From: Massariosphaeria phaeospora | Lineage: Eukaryota > Ascomycota > Dothideomycetes > Pleosporales | Direction: 5' to 3' | Length of the DNA: 64,000 nucleotides | NCBI GenBank assembly: GCA_011032825.1 | Contig: JAADJZ010000004.1 | Location: 248,001 to 312,000, forward strand | Shown: piece after piece, positions 45,139-58,917 of the stretch | Numbering within the stretch: position 1 is the first letter of the stretch | Layout: every line of letters begins with the position of its first letter | Position numbers and translations under genes: made by a program | The notes under the pieces: generated by a model | Told to the model about the DNA's origin: nothing | The model's database searches: none | The model's input: only the letters and a program-made list of their open reading frames with translations

Positions 45139-45959
45139 GAGGTGCGGTTGAGGTTAGAGCACAGACGCAGGTATTGCGGTCGGAGTCGTGCATGCGATCG
45201 ACGCTATACCCGAATCACACTAGGGCGGTTGACGTCTCATCTCAGCGACGTTTGGATGTGCTCCTCGTCTCTACATCCATGTTCACCTACAGACAGAGAA
45301 GATTGAACATCCTGAATACACAATGCAAACCGCATGAATCTAACTCCCGGCAATGAAAACCCCCGGTCATGGACCGGACATATTGCAGTCACCACATCTC
45401 CAGGCCAAAATACTAGAATCCTTCGCGCATAGGCCACCGACGACGCCAGAACCTGACTCTAATACGCACGAGGCCTCCGAAAACAAGCGATTATTCATCC
45501 TGCAGGCAATATACCCGTGTTGAGCGATAGAGAGCTACAGACTAACATGAATTAGGATTAGAGACATGATAGCTACAGTTACTGTTGAGCTTGGTTGACT
45601 GTGCTGTCTATATACGACATGAGCTGCATATAGCATTTTTGGGTAGAGACCTTGTTTTCGGAGTTCGCCTTTGGATGAGAGCCTAAGTCCAGAACCCGCC
45701 CGGATTTACGGGTCCTAGAAGCCTCCGGAGGTGTATTGAATGCCTAAAAGGACCTGCCCACGGGTTCGCTCAGTTCCACGTCTTCAGATCCATCACCACA
45801 AGTATACCGTATGTACTTGCCACAACTGTTAACTGCTCGCAAAACACCTTAGCTGAGGAGGATAGGCACGGACAGGTAGGACTGAAGAGACTGATCGCAG
45901 GAGCTTTGTCAGAGCCCTCTAAGTCCTTCCTGCAGGTATTCAGCAAACTTTGCAAGTTC
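45139..45959. other. Intergenic, no gene seen
   Basis: About 0.8 kb containing the promoter side of the LAA2-like gene. No repeats or coding potential noticed. Confidence 0.5.
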
Positions 45960-46145
45960 CTAGCCTTCGCTATCCGTTTCGTCGCTATCCGTTTCGACGT
46001 CTGTCTCTTCTTTCGGCGGCGGCGGCGGCGCTGGTGACTGGTTGCGGACGCGAAACGGGAGGATTAGGTCTTCCTGCTTCTGCCGCTTGGCGTCGATATC
46101 ATCGCGGCTTGATGAGCGCGTGCGCTTGGTGCGGAAGGGAAGCAT
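45960..46145 (-). CDS. Possible small basic/acidic protein, 61 residues
   Basis: A single short frame from the ATG at 46145. The first half is basic (MLPFRTKRTRSSSRDDIDAK, then KRQKQ), the second has a poly-Pro run and a very acidic end (ETDVETDSDETDSEG). The sharp charge split and clean start are unlike random sequence, but there is no known family and the length is marginal. It could be an intrinsically disordered nuclear protein or chance. Confidence 0.35.
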   Translation of the reverse strand: MLPFRTKRTRSSSRDDIDAKRQKQEDLILPFRVRNQSPAPPPPPKEETDVETDSDETDSEG

Positions 46146-47084
46146 GTTGGAGGATGTGGTGGAAGAAGTTTTCGTGGTGGTGGTGTGATGCAGAGCAGCA
46201 AACAGAGAGGAGCAAGTAGGAGGGGTAGATAAGTGACGGTAAAGGCAGACCACTGTTGGCCTCACCGCCTTCACCTCGGAAACTCGGAACCTCGGAACCT
46301 ATCAAGTGCATGTGCCGTTTGGTTCCGAGCCCGGAAGCACGCGTGAGTGAAGGCAAGAGGCGCGTTTGCTACGATTGGTTAATACCGGTAGCGTGCACGC
46401 CTTTTCGACTCCACCAACCTTTTTGTTATACTATATATATTAAATAATTTCAAATATCCCCATCAAATCAATACAGGCAACAGATGCCGCGTAGAGTCAT
46501 GGTTGTTCCGACATGACTTTACACCGGTATGACGTCGATGCCCCGGTGTCTCATGGTCGAACCCATGAGTTGTAATTTTTTTTAAATATTTTTTTTGGCT
46601 AGGTATGTCACGTGAGGCTACCATAGCCCTCTCAATCTAATGAAAATAAGTCAACCTTGAGCACCTGTACTGAATCAGCCTGTTTAGCTATCCCTGCTGC
46701 AACATAAGCTATCTGAAGGGCAAGAAGAGAAACGATGTCGACGAGTATGGGCTGGGCAATTGGAATCCGACGGGCTCTACGCAGACGAAGTTTTAACAAT
46801 GGACTTCGTTTCCTATGCATGGGCTTGTATCCGCCTTTTGCAAAGCGCTGAAGCATGGCGCGTATACCGAACTGCATGCTGGATTACACTCTGGTGCGTG
46901 TCCGCTAATTCGCGCAACTCAACTACACTCCTACACTACGGCGCTTTAAGACGAATTTTGGCAGGGTTTTGCGTACAGGTACGATTTAATAGACACGAGC
47001 AAAGTGGGTAACAACGTGAGCGCAATTGAACTGTAGTTGATTGACTAGAGCTAGCTACAGTTGACCCCCCCCCACTGCCATGCG

Positions 47085-47139
47085 GCGCTGGCTCTGGCGC
47101 TGGCTCTGGCGCTGGCTCTGGCGGCGCTGGCTCTGGCGG
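47085..47139 (+). repeat. 12-bp minisatellite (GCTGGCTCTGGC)n
   Basis: About four units, one with an extra GCG. It follows a run of nine C at 47066-47074. Translation gives a Trp-Leu-Trp-Arg repeat of no meaning. Confidence 0.85.
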
Positions 47140-47181
47140 CAGCTTCCCACCCCTAGAATCCGAACTGCCTCATCAACGTCA

Positions 47182-47424
47182 TTATCTCGCCTATCATCTC
47201 GCCCATCACCTCGCCCATCTCCTTTGTCTCCTCAATCTCATCCATCTAATCCACCATCTGCGTCGTGCAAATTAGTACTTAATCAGTTGATTAGCAGTAA
47301 AGATTGCCTACTTAGTGTGAGATTGCGCATGGAGCAAATAGCTGAGCAGGCGCAGAGTAGGTGGATGAGATTGAGGAGACGAAGGAGATGGGCGAGGTGA
47401 TGAGCGAGGTAATAGGCGAGATAA
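47182..47424. repeat. 63-bp inverted repeat with 117-bp spacer
   Basis: The arms 47182-47244 and 47362-47424 are reverse complements at 59 of 63 positions by eye, and all four mismatches are C/T transitions. The arms start TTATCTCGCCTAT and end CTCAATCTCATCCA. The structure could fold into a long hairpin, resembling a small foldback element or MITE. Confidence 0.85.
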
Positions 47425-47540
47425 GGGGAGAGCTGCCTATATAGGGCCTCCTCGGGCGCCGGCTCTTCGCGCGAGCCATCTCTGCGGCCATAGGCGCAGC
47501 CATCTCAGCGGATATCTCAGCGCTCTGCCAATTTAGATGG

Positions 47541-47564
47541 ATAAGGGGTGTATACACCCCTTAT
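47541..47564. repeat. Perfect 24-bp palindrome
   Basis: The half-site is ATAAGGGGTGTA, followed at once by its reverse complement. It overlaps the first unit of the 20-bp repeat array. Confidence 0.9.
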
Positions 47565-47590
47565 ATAGAGGCGTACACCTCTTATATATA
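47551..47590 (+). repeat. 20-bp tandem repeat, left array (2 units)
   Basis: Two adjacent 20-bp units of the form xxxTACACCTCTTATATAxx. The first reads TATACACCCCTTATATAGAG. Related units recur at 47841-47900. Confidence 0.8.
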
Positions 47591-47664
47591 TACGTATTGT
47601 TGTTGCAGAAAAGCGCTGCCGGCCGGGCAGTATCCGAGTGTTGGAGCCATGATGGAAATTTTGC

Positions 47665-47689
47665 GTGTGTGTGTGTGTGTGTGTGTGTG
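47665..47689 (+). repeat. (GT)12 microsatellite
   Basis: Uninterrupted GT dinucleotides between the two 20-bp repeat arrays. Likely length-variable. Confidence 0.95.
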
Positions 47690-47840
47690 AAGAGATGAGG
47701 AGGACGAGAGAAGCGAAGACTTTATCGGAGTCATCTTGACGAACCATGGTTCTGAGAGTGCGGCTCCACAAAATGGCCACCTATTCAGCTTCCACTGAAT
47801 ACAAATGAGGCTCCCCTTGAGCATTCGCGCAAACTTTTAT

Positions 47841-47900
47841 CCTACACCTCTTATATAGGGTTACGCACCTCTTAATTAGGGGTGTACACCTCTTATCTAG
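47841..47900 (+). repeat. 20-bp tandem repeat, right array (3 units)
   Basis: Three consecutive 20-bp units: CCTACACCTCTTATATAGGG, TTACGCACCTCTTAATTAGG and GGTGTACACCTCTTATCTAG. They are in the same register as the left array 250 bp away. Confidence 0.85.
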
Positions 47901-47953
47901 TGCAAATGGCGCCGTAGTGTATCCTAGACCTTGCTCCTAAGTTTCATAGTATA

Positions 47954-47996
47954 TTTACATTACCTAGTATACTAGATACAACAAGGCTTTGTAAGG
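47954..47996 (-). repeat. Dispersed short repeat R2, copy 3
   Basis: Inverted relative to copy 2 and identical over the 20-base core. It lies in the repeat-rich block about 400 bp left of the Fot1/Pogo element. Confidence 0.75.
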
Positions 47997-48386
47997 ACAA
48001 AAGTAGCCTATCTAGCTATTGCTAGAATTTCTTATACTGTCAAGAGCATCTTACATCGGACACGAATTCATGCACCGGGGTGATTAGGCCCTGATGTTAA
48101 GAATGGAGATTTTGTCGTTCCGTGGGGGCGGGAAGGGTGTGTGCCAGAGCATATCGTTGAGTCGACGATAGCGAAGGAGGGGGGGAGGAGTGTAAGCGCT
48201 AGGTTCTACGAGTGGTGCGAGGAACAGGTCAAGCCCTTCATGTGAATGTGAGCAAGATATCTCTTTTCCAACGGTCGGCAGACTGCCATGTAACCACTAA
48301 TTACGAAGTGACCCGTTCTCTTGCGGAAACAGGGTCTCCGGAACCAAGGCTCAACATGTCAGATGCAATTCCTTACTAGAGCACTA

Positions 48387-50522
48387 CAGTGCCCGTGCAC
48401 CTCGTGCACGGTTTCGGGTCGTGCACGATTCTCAAAACCAACACCTAAACTTTACCTTACTATAATTCAACAACCACAATAGCTATGGATAAAGCGCTTG
48501 CAGCTATCGACGCGCTGAAACCAGGAGAAATACTTTTATATAAAAAAATTGCTGATAAATATGGTGTTAATCGCACAACGTTGTCACGCCGCCATCGCCT
48601 GATTACGCGCCCACGCGACGACGCGTACAACAACATGCGCGCACTCAACGTACAGCACGAAGCTGAGCTTGTCAAATATATCAAAAGCCTTACAGAGAGA
48701 CGCCTACCACCTACAAGAGCAATGATACAATTATACGCCTCCAAGCTAGCAAAACAGGACGTCTCTGAGAGCTGGGTTACGCGCTTTCTAGAGCGCAATA
48801 AGGATGACTTAACATCTCGCTGGGCACCTGCCATGGATTCTGTACGCCACAACGCTGATTCCTCTAAGAAATACAGCTTGTATTTTCAACTACTCCAAGA
48901 GAAAGTCACTCAGTACGATATCTGGCCTCAGGATACCTACAATATGGATGAAAAAGGCTTCGCAATTAGAGTGCTTGCAAAGTCAAAAAGAATCTTTAGC
49001 AAAGAGGCTTATACACGTAAGCGTGTAAACTCAGCTCTCCAAGATAGCTCTCGTGAGTGGATAACGCTATTGGCGTCAATTTGCGCTAATGGCATCGCGC
49101 TGCCGCCAGCCATCATCTATCCAGCTGCCAAAGGAGACGTACAAGCTGGCTAGGTTGAGGATATCGAGCCCAGCATCTATACAGTACATTTCACGACTTC
49201 TCCATCAGGCTGGACAAACAATGAGATAGGCCTTGCGTGGCTAGAACAAGTTTTCAATCGCTATACAAAGCAGAAAGCACGGCGGAGATAGCGATTACTT
49301 ATTATTGACGGGCACGGCAGCCATGTAAAGATCGATTTTATCAACTTCTACGATGAGAATAGGATACTACTCTGTATGTTTCCTCTGCATTCAACTCATA
49401 CGCTGCAACCACTAGATGTTGGATGCTTTAGTCTACTAGCATCCAACTATAGTCAAGAGCTCACAAAACACCTCCATACATCGCTTGGATGGATCCCAAT
49501 CAATAAGAGCTACTTCTTTTTATTATTCTGGAGCGCCTGGAGCTCTACATTCAACGAGAAGCTAATACTCAGCTCGTTTAAAGCTACTGGCATATCGCCA
49601 CTCAATCCAGACAGGATACTCGATAGGTTTAGGCTATCAACACCAAACAGCTTAGGATCGTCAGAATCATCTACCTCAGTCTACTCAGAAGGCGATTGGC
49701 AGAAAATAAAGACGTTGATTAATAGATCTGCGGAGGATACGCACTCTAGGGAGACGCGCAAAGTAATGAGAACTCTCTACTACCTTGTAGCTCAGAACGA
49801 GTTTCTACACTATGAGATAGCTGCTATAAAAGAAGCTCTACAGAAGAAAAAGCAGCGCTCTACAAAGCGTAAAGCTCTACCTCTACAGCAGCATCAGGAG
49901 TATCATGGAGGTGCTGTTTTCTAGTCACCTCGTGCTAAGAGAGAAGCAGAGAAACGATATAAGATTTTTTAACGCCTTGCACATAAAGAAGAGCTTGCAA
50001 AAGCTAATAGAAAAGAGCTTTAAAACAATAATAAGCTACTCAAGGAGAAGCTTGCAGAGGAGAAGCGTGTAGCGCAAGAGGCAGCCAAGTTAGTGCAAGA
50101 GAGAGAGAAGGCTAAGAAAGCTAAACAGGCAGCTGCGCGCGCACAAGAAAAACAGCGCTAAAAAAAGAAGAGAGACGCTCAAAAAGCTCTACAATTATTC
50201 TAAAGAGGCAAGAAAGTAGCTTCAAAGCTTTCTATTAAGCAGAAAAAGCGTGCGCGTCGTGCTGGAGGTGCTGGAAATAGTAAGTCGTCTGATGTGGCTG
50301 CGCCAGCTGCAGCGCCTACTGTCAACTCTCGCGGGCGCAAAATCACTCGGCTAGCTAGGTATATATAGAGTCATTTTATCGCAGAGATCTATAGAGTACT
50401 CCACTAAAAAATCTTTGCGATAATATTATTTGTACGTGGCTCTAGAGCCTCATATCCAGAATAGCTATTATTTTCGAAAATCGTGCACGACCCGAAACCG
50501 TGCACGAGGTGCACGGGCACTG
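48387..50522 (+). mobile_element. Fot1/Pogo-type DNA transposon with perfect 44-bp inverted repeats
   Basis: The element is 2136 bp, flanked by TA on both sides (48385-48386 and 50523-50524), as expected for Tc1/mariner-superfamily insertion. The terminal inverted repeats 48387-48430 and 50479-50522 match at all 44 positions and start CAGTGCCCGTGCACCTCGTG. They continue imperfectly for some ten more bases with C/T and G/A differences. Each end holds three copies of the palindrome GTGCAC, a likely transposase-binding arrangement. One transposase gene fills the inside. Confidence 0.95.
48485..50368 (+). pseudogene. Fot1/Pogo transposase, inactivated by seven stops
   Basis: One reading frame of about 627 codons runs from the ATG at 48485 to TAG at 50366-50368, with no frameshift but seven internal stops: 49151, 49289, 49922, 49970, 50021, 50159 and 50201. 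Each can be derived from a Trp or Gln codon by CpA-to-TpA, the signature of repeat-induced point mutation. A psq-type HTH (MDKALAAIDALKPGEILLYK) and a CENP-B-like DNA-binding domain are followed by a DDE_1 domain. Its catalytic acids remain: Asp155 in YNMDEKGF, Asp in LIIDGHGSH and Asp in HTLQPLDVGCF. The C-terminus is Lys/Glu/Ala-rich. Dead in its present form. Confidence 0.93.
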
Positions 50523-50573
50523 TACCTATCTATTATGTATATTTTATCTTGTATGTTGTAGAATTAAGTTAAC

Positions 50574-50683
50574 GCTGTGTATATAATTATAGCCTTCTAT
50601 AGTTATATTGCTACGTTTAATGATCCTTTTAGAGGCGCGCGGATTTATCACTTTAGTTCCAGAGATTCATATTCTATAAGAGC
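50574..50683 (+). repeat. Dispersed repeat R1, copy B
   Basis: Ungapped match to 7985-8094 (about 92 of 110 positions). It begins 50 bp beyond the right end of the Fot1/Pogo element and lies in the region downstream of EF-1alpha. This copy is the more A/T-rich, with A or T at most G/A and C/T differences, as RIP would leave. Confidence 0.8.
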
Positions 50684-50977
50684 CCGTTTTGACAGTAACA
50701 AGTACGCCAACATTCAGATAGGGAGGGCGGCAAGGCATAGACGGAACTATGACAAACATGATACACACAACATGAACGATGCTTGTATGTCCACCCATAT
50801 GATTCATGAAGATCATTATGAAGTCTATGGAAGGACAACGCCGGAAAACCCATCCCTACCGTAATGCATCACCTTTTCAATAATTCATCACGGCTTTTGC
50901 AAAGCCCCATATCCCTAGAACCTGGGAATCAAAGGTCGAATGAAAGAAAGAAACAAGACACGATAGGCGTGAATCGC

Positions 50978-54325
<3,348 letters not shown>

Positions 54326-57217
54326 TTACTCCTTGGGGGACTTCTTGCTGAGTTTTTTAGATCGGGAAGACTTGATTTTGTGCTTAGGTGAGAAACTATC
54401 GTCCGGGAAGACATTGCTGAATGCGTCCTGTGGTTCCGCTTCGACAGCCGCAGGGCCATCTGCGGAGGAGTCTGGAGAGAGGATACTGGACAAGTGGGGA
54501 TCCTCGATGTCGCCCTCTTCGATGGTTATTGACCGGCGGTCCTCGAGAGTTCCCTCTTCGACGTTCAATGCCGGATGGTGCTCGAACGGATTCCCGGCAG
54601 CGCCATCTCCGACCGTCGCGGCGCTCGCAGTCGTTCTATCATGACTCTGTCTTCTGAGTTGCCTGGGGCTGTTGTCGTGTCTTGGCCTTAGAGCCTTAGC
54701 CATAGGCTTAGTGTTGGCCGCCGCTCGTGTAATCCAATCCGCAACCTCGAAGCTCCTCCCAACATATTTCTTCGCCTCTGAAAGTCGCTTAGCACCGACG
54801 GGCCCCTTGAGTGTATGATGCATGGAGAGAGAACTGCCTCTTTTGCCAAGCTTGCCTGCCTGCACTGTGCTATACGACAGATCGTGTTGGCCAAACGCAC
54901 CAACAGCAGTCTGCCGGAATGTGATTCCAGTGAAAAGATATTCAAGCTTGCGCCATCCGCCAGGCTTCTTGGGATCCAGAATCCATTTAGGAACCTCCAA
55001 AGTTAGAGAGGGCGGGGCAGTCAGTCGGTCCCCGCTTGCAATGTTGGCGGCTATGACCTCGAACAGTTCCTTGATGGTCGTGTTCTGGTCGGGATTACCC
55101 ATCCTCACTGTTTCAGATATTCTAAAATGTACGTCTGCAGCTTGGTCTGGAAGAAGAACAAGATGCGAACGCTGGTTGAAAGATAGCCTCACCTCTTCGA
55201 GCACGGGCTCTTTGTTGATAGGGCTTCTCACCCGGAGCCGGACGCTTGGATAAGCTGGATAATCTTCAGGATAACCGTCCCTGCCATTCAAGACGGGATA
55301 GGGTGCGGGCATGTACTCGTACTCCAATTTGGGGGTGCGGACATTTTTTTGGTCGATCAAAAACACGTCGTCAATCAACAATTTGGACAAACCAGGGAAG
55401 ACGTGGCCAAACCGAACATCCTGGACAGACAGTTGAGTAGCATCTGAGGTGAATGGAGGCAGAGCGGAATTCGTACTAGTTATAGGAAAGAGCGCATGCC
55501 CAAAATCAGCAGAAATATTTAAGACAGAGTGTTTATCCCAGTACCCGCCTTGCGGTAGTTGCGATCCTTTGTTTTTATCAGCAACATTAGCTCTGATCGC
55601 AGCAGCCTCTTGAACCAATGCTGCAATGGTTTCTTGAACGCCGGACACGGAGGCGGCACTCTCATCTTCGGGTACAGCTTCAACATCGACCGTCTTTTGC
55701 ATTGGTAGAGTCCAGCGTCCCAGATTCAGGAGTCTGGCTCGATAGTCCAAGGTACTCTGAAATGCTGTCGGTAGAAGGATGCCTCTATCCTTGGCTACAT
55801 CCAATCGCTGCTGATCGATTGAACGAGGGTATGGCTGTTTCAACGGAAGCATCTTGACCAGACAGCGTTCTGCTTCTTCCAATGCAGCCTTGTCCAGGCC
55901 TCGAATTATTAACTAGCGGGTCAGTATTTCGAACGAATTTGGAGGATAGATGACGAACCCTATCCTGAGTAGCCACATACACGGCCGCCCGACTGAGTTG
56001 CGTCACAGTCTCAAGACTCTTTGTGTCCCATATATCCGATACGGTAAAGGCTAGCCCGGATTTGAGGGCGTTGAGAGGTCTTGGGGATGGATGCTCGGCG
56101 AGTAGTGGCGTCCAGTCGGACAAAGTGAACCTCTTGGACTCGGTTCTTTGAAGAAGCTGCTCAACATCATCCGCCGCATACTCAGCTGTGCTTTTATCTG
56201 CCGTTATTCTAAGAACGCTATGCTCCCAATGTATCTCGAGCTTGGCCTTCCGTTCTAGTCCAATCCGATCGAGTGGGGTGGGGGATCCTACTGATGATTA
56301 GCATTAAACACTGCACGAAGAGGCAATAGCGCACCTCCAGAATTAAGGAGACTGAGCTGCCACGATCTGAAAGTCATCTCCAGCTCCCCTGGCGCTTCGA
56401 TCTCCTCCAACAACTCGAGCTTCCAAACATTTCTTAGGATCTGGTCCGCAAGTAACGGCTTGCTGAGGTTCCTCGAAGATTTCGGGGTTCGTTTGACATC
56501 AAGGCCTGGTAGCCGTCGTTTGAGCGGCGTTGTACCTGGGTGCCACTGGGTTCGCTCGATGGATTGTTTTGCCGCGCTTCGTTGATGTACCAAAGCGTCG
56601 CCCATGATCTGGCTTTTCATCTTGGAGCTCTGTAGACCCGTAACGTCCAAATAGTAGTGTGACAGCTGTGGACTCGTAAAGCCCTTAATGAGGGCCTTGC
56701 TGAGCTTAATGAAGGTGGCTTGTGTGATATAGTGCGGTTCGGTAGCGTCTCCCTGAGGCTTCGGCCGGAGACCCTCGATCTGTGCCTTACCATCTTCTAG
56801 GCTCAAGGGCGTGTTTTCTGACTCGAGAGATGCAAGAAAATCTGGGGCTTCTTGGTTTTCAACTTCCGGCTCGGGCGGTGTACTCTCCTCCTCGGGTGCA
56901 TCTCCCATCTCCGTCAAGACTAGGATTTCGGCATCGTCGCCCAATTGCTTCACGCCTCCTAAACGCGCCGTTCTTTCCATAAGAGGGGCTTTGCCCTTGC
57001 GTCTTCGTATTTTGCCATACGCGCCAGGCAAAGTGATCTGACTCCGTGGCCGGGGCAGCACCGCGGCGGCTTCGTCATGTGCATCGCGGCGGCGGGTGGA
57101 CGCCGAAAAGTTCGCGTGGGCGGGTGCGATGGGAGATCGGATAGGAACTCTGCGCCGGGCTAGGCCGAGTTCACATCGAATGCATACGAATGCGCTGGAT
57201 GCGCGCGGCGCAAGCAT
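54326..57217 (-). CDS. SLS1: Mitochondrial inner-membrane regulator Sls1
   Basis: Three exons, 57217-56335, 56287-55959 and 55912-54326, encode 932 residues; introns are 47 and 46 bp. The ATG at 57217 begins MLAPRASSAFVCIRCELGLARRRVPIR, an Arg/Ala/Ser-rich mitochondrial targeting peptide; frames further upstream lack an ATG. The body has the long N-terminal, middle (GLAFTVSDIWDTKSLETV, IIRGLDKAALEEAERC) and C-terminal blocks of the Sls1 family (PF14611), with a Lys-rich tail. In yeast, Sls1 sits in the inner membrane and couples mitochondrial transcription to translation. The C-terminal 150 residues are disordered. The family call rests on overall layout and motifs. The gene is followed, in the same orientation and 249 bp upstream, by the NT-C2 gene's end. 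Confidence 0.82.
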
Positions 57218-57466
57218 AGGGCCAGCGAAGGGAGGACTGCGGGAAGATGGGGATGCATTGGGATGATGGAGCACGAGGGTGAGGGTTCAATGGGATGGGA
57301 CCAACTTTCTTCACCGCCTTCAGCCCTACCGTTCTGCCCGCGCCAATTCACGTGTTTGGAAGTCCCCCGGGCCGGGAAGTGGAGGGACAAACGAGTCTAT
57401 CTAACATGGCTCTACAATTTTTTGTATTTTAATACAACCTTTGCCATTTTCGAATCCATTCGCCAT

Positions 57467-58708
57467 TTATGCAGGGAGCCGCCAACTACACAAGTCCTCC
57501 CTGACATCAAACTCATCCACCTCATGGTGAGCTCGATGCCATTTCCGCTCTGATTCGACTTTCATCTGATGAGCCTGTTGCTCCAAACCACCTCTCCCGC
57601 GCGCTCCGCTCTGCGAGTTTGCAAGCACCTCGTCTGGCCTAAGCGTCTCATGCGATTTGCGCACAGCGCTGCCTCTAAGCTTGTGACGGGACTCGCCGTC
57701 ACTCATCGACTCGCTGCTGTCCCCGGCGACGAACCTGAGCCCCCGCTGTGAACCGTACGGCTTCGCTCGGTCTCCCCAGCCATCGCCTCCGGCGAATATA
57801 TCTTCAATGCATTCGTCTGCCTTCAGTTCTCCGGGCTGGGCGGACCAGTAAGCTGCGAGCGTGCGCCGATACATGTCCTGCAGTTCGCCCGTTTCGCGTG
57901 ATTTGCTGTTCAGAGAAGGAGCGGCTGTTCTGATATAAGCATGGCCCCAGGGCGTCTTAGCTAAACGTACCTCCAACATCTTCTGATTCTCCCTGCTCTC
58001 CCGACATAATCCCGGCAATGCCGCTGAAGACTTGCGCCGTCTTCAATGGCGGCGCAATGTAGTTCTTGTCACCTTCGGTCTGCCGCATATATATGCCAAT
58101 CTTGAGCGTGCTGTTGATCTTGCTGTTTTGCATCAGGTAACGCCGCGTGACGCCCAACTCTTCTCCTTCGGCGCCCGGCAGCTCGCTCTGCTCCACGTAC
58201 TCCGCCAGGTTGAGCTTGATATTTCCCAGTGAGATCCGCTCACCCCTGCCACCTCCCGAGTATTCTTGGACTACTTCGAACTCGATCCAGTTCTCCTGCA
58301 GCATCCCACTCTTGTCTACGGTGAGCCGCAGAGCTACCTTGGCTCCGTAGTCGTAGAAAACCTTGTGGTCTTTGATCGGTCGCTTTTCTGTACGTCCGCG
58401 GTGCTCTGCGGCAGTCGAGTGCGGCAGGTGCCATTTTATGAAAGACGTTCCTGAGACGAGAGGTACGTTATTGAGGTCGATTATCTAGGACTATCAGCAT
58501 CCCTGCCGCGACCGGTCGGAGGGTGCCACGGGATCTCACTTTCAGGTGCAACTCAAACTTTGGCTATATGATTTGTCAGCCAGCGTGGCCTCTGGAAAGT
58601 AGGAAGGAATAGGCCCGTACCCGGCGATTCTTGGAGACTGGTATCGTGAGCGTTTGTGTCGCGAATGCGACGGAGCGCTTGAGAGTCATTCCTACCGAAG
58701 GCTTGCAT
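57467..58708 (-). CDS. NT-C2 (EEIG1/EHBP1 N-terminal C2) domain protein
   Basis: Five exons, 58708-58696 (13 nt), 58637-58621 (17 nt), 58563-58540 (24 nt), 58484-57971 and 57924-57467, give 341 residues. The three tiny exons read MQAFVSKNRR then PKFELHLK, leading into IIDLNNVPLVSGTSFIKWHL, the start of an NT-C2 domain (PF10358). The C2 domain runs to about residue 175 (ISLGNIKLNLAEYVE, RRYLMQNSKINSTLKIGIYM). The tail contains GELQDMYRRTLAAYWSAQPGEL, ECIEDIFAGGDGWG and EVDEFDVREDL, shared by fungal relatives. In animals, NT-C2 proteins link membranes, Rab GTPases and actin; a membrane-trafficking or cortical role is inferred. The small exons keep phase and use GT-AG sites throughout. It is divergent from TAD1, 209 bp apart. 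Confidence 0.85.
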
Positions 58709-58917
58709 GGTGGAGGAAAGAAGAGCAGATGGAATTAGTGTCAATATATGTGAATGGTAGGGCAAATGGCTGAGTGTGCAACCGCGTGCCTGGTTCGCGC
58801 TGGCAGGAACGTAAGGTTGCTTGCGTGGTGCAGGTGAACGCGTGGTTGACAAAGACCGAGCTCCCGGGAACGTCATCGCCCGGAGCTCCGCTTCCACCAC
58901 CACAGCACCTCCGAGCC
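58709..58917. promoter_or_regulatory. Shared promoter of the NT-C2 and TAD1 genes
   Basis: 209 bp between two divergent start codons, so both promoters must lie here. No clear TATA box. Confidence 0.5.

Larger units (their letters stand above)
46146..48386. other. Repeat-rich, gene-free block left of the Fot1 element
   Basis: Contains AT-rich and poly-T runs (46430-46605), a 20-bp hairpin (46550-46569), the minisatellite, inverted repeat, palindrome and tandem arrays listed separately, and repeat R2 copy 3. No protein-coding gene recognised. It looks like decayed mobile DNA. Confidence 0.6.

Noticed and set aside
46550..46569. tRNA T-arm-like hairpin (CTCATGG, loop, CCATGAG)
   Set aside because: The loop is six bases and no anticodon arm, D arm or acceptor stem could be built around it.
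47664..47690. GT-rich tract considered as a telomere-like or Z-DNA element
   Set aside because: Simple (GT)12 microsatellite; it does not resemble the fungal TTAGGG telomere repeat.
54326..57217. Interpretation as two separate genes
   Set aside because: The large upstream and downstream frames join in phase through two short introns and match one Sls1-type protein from end to end.
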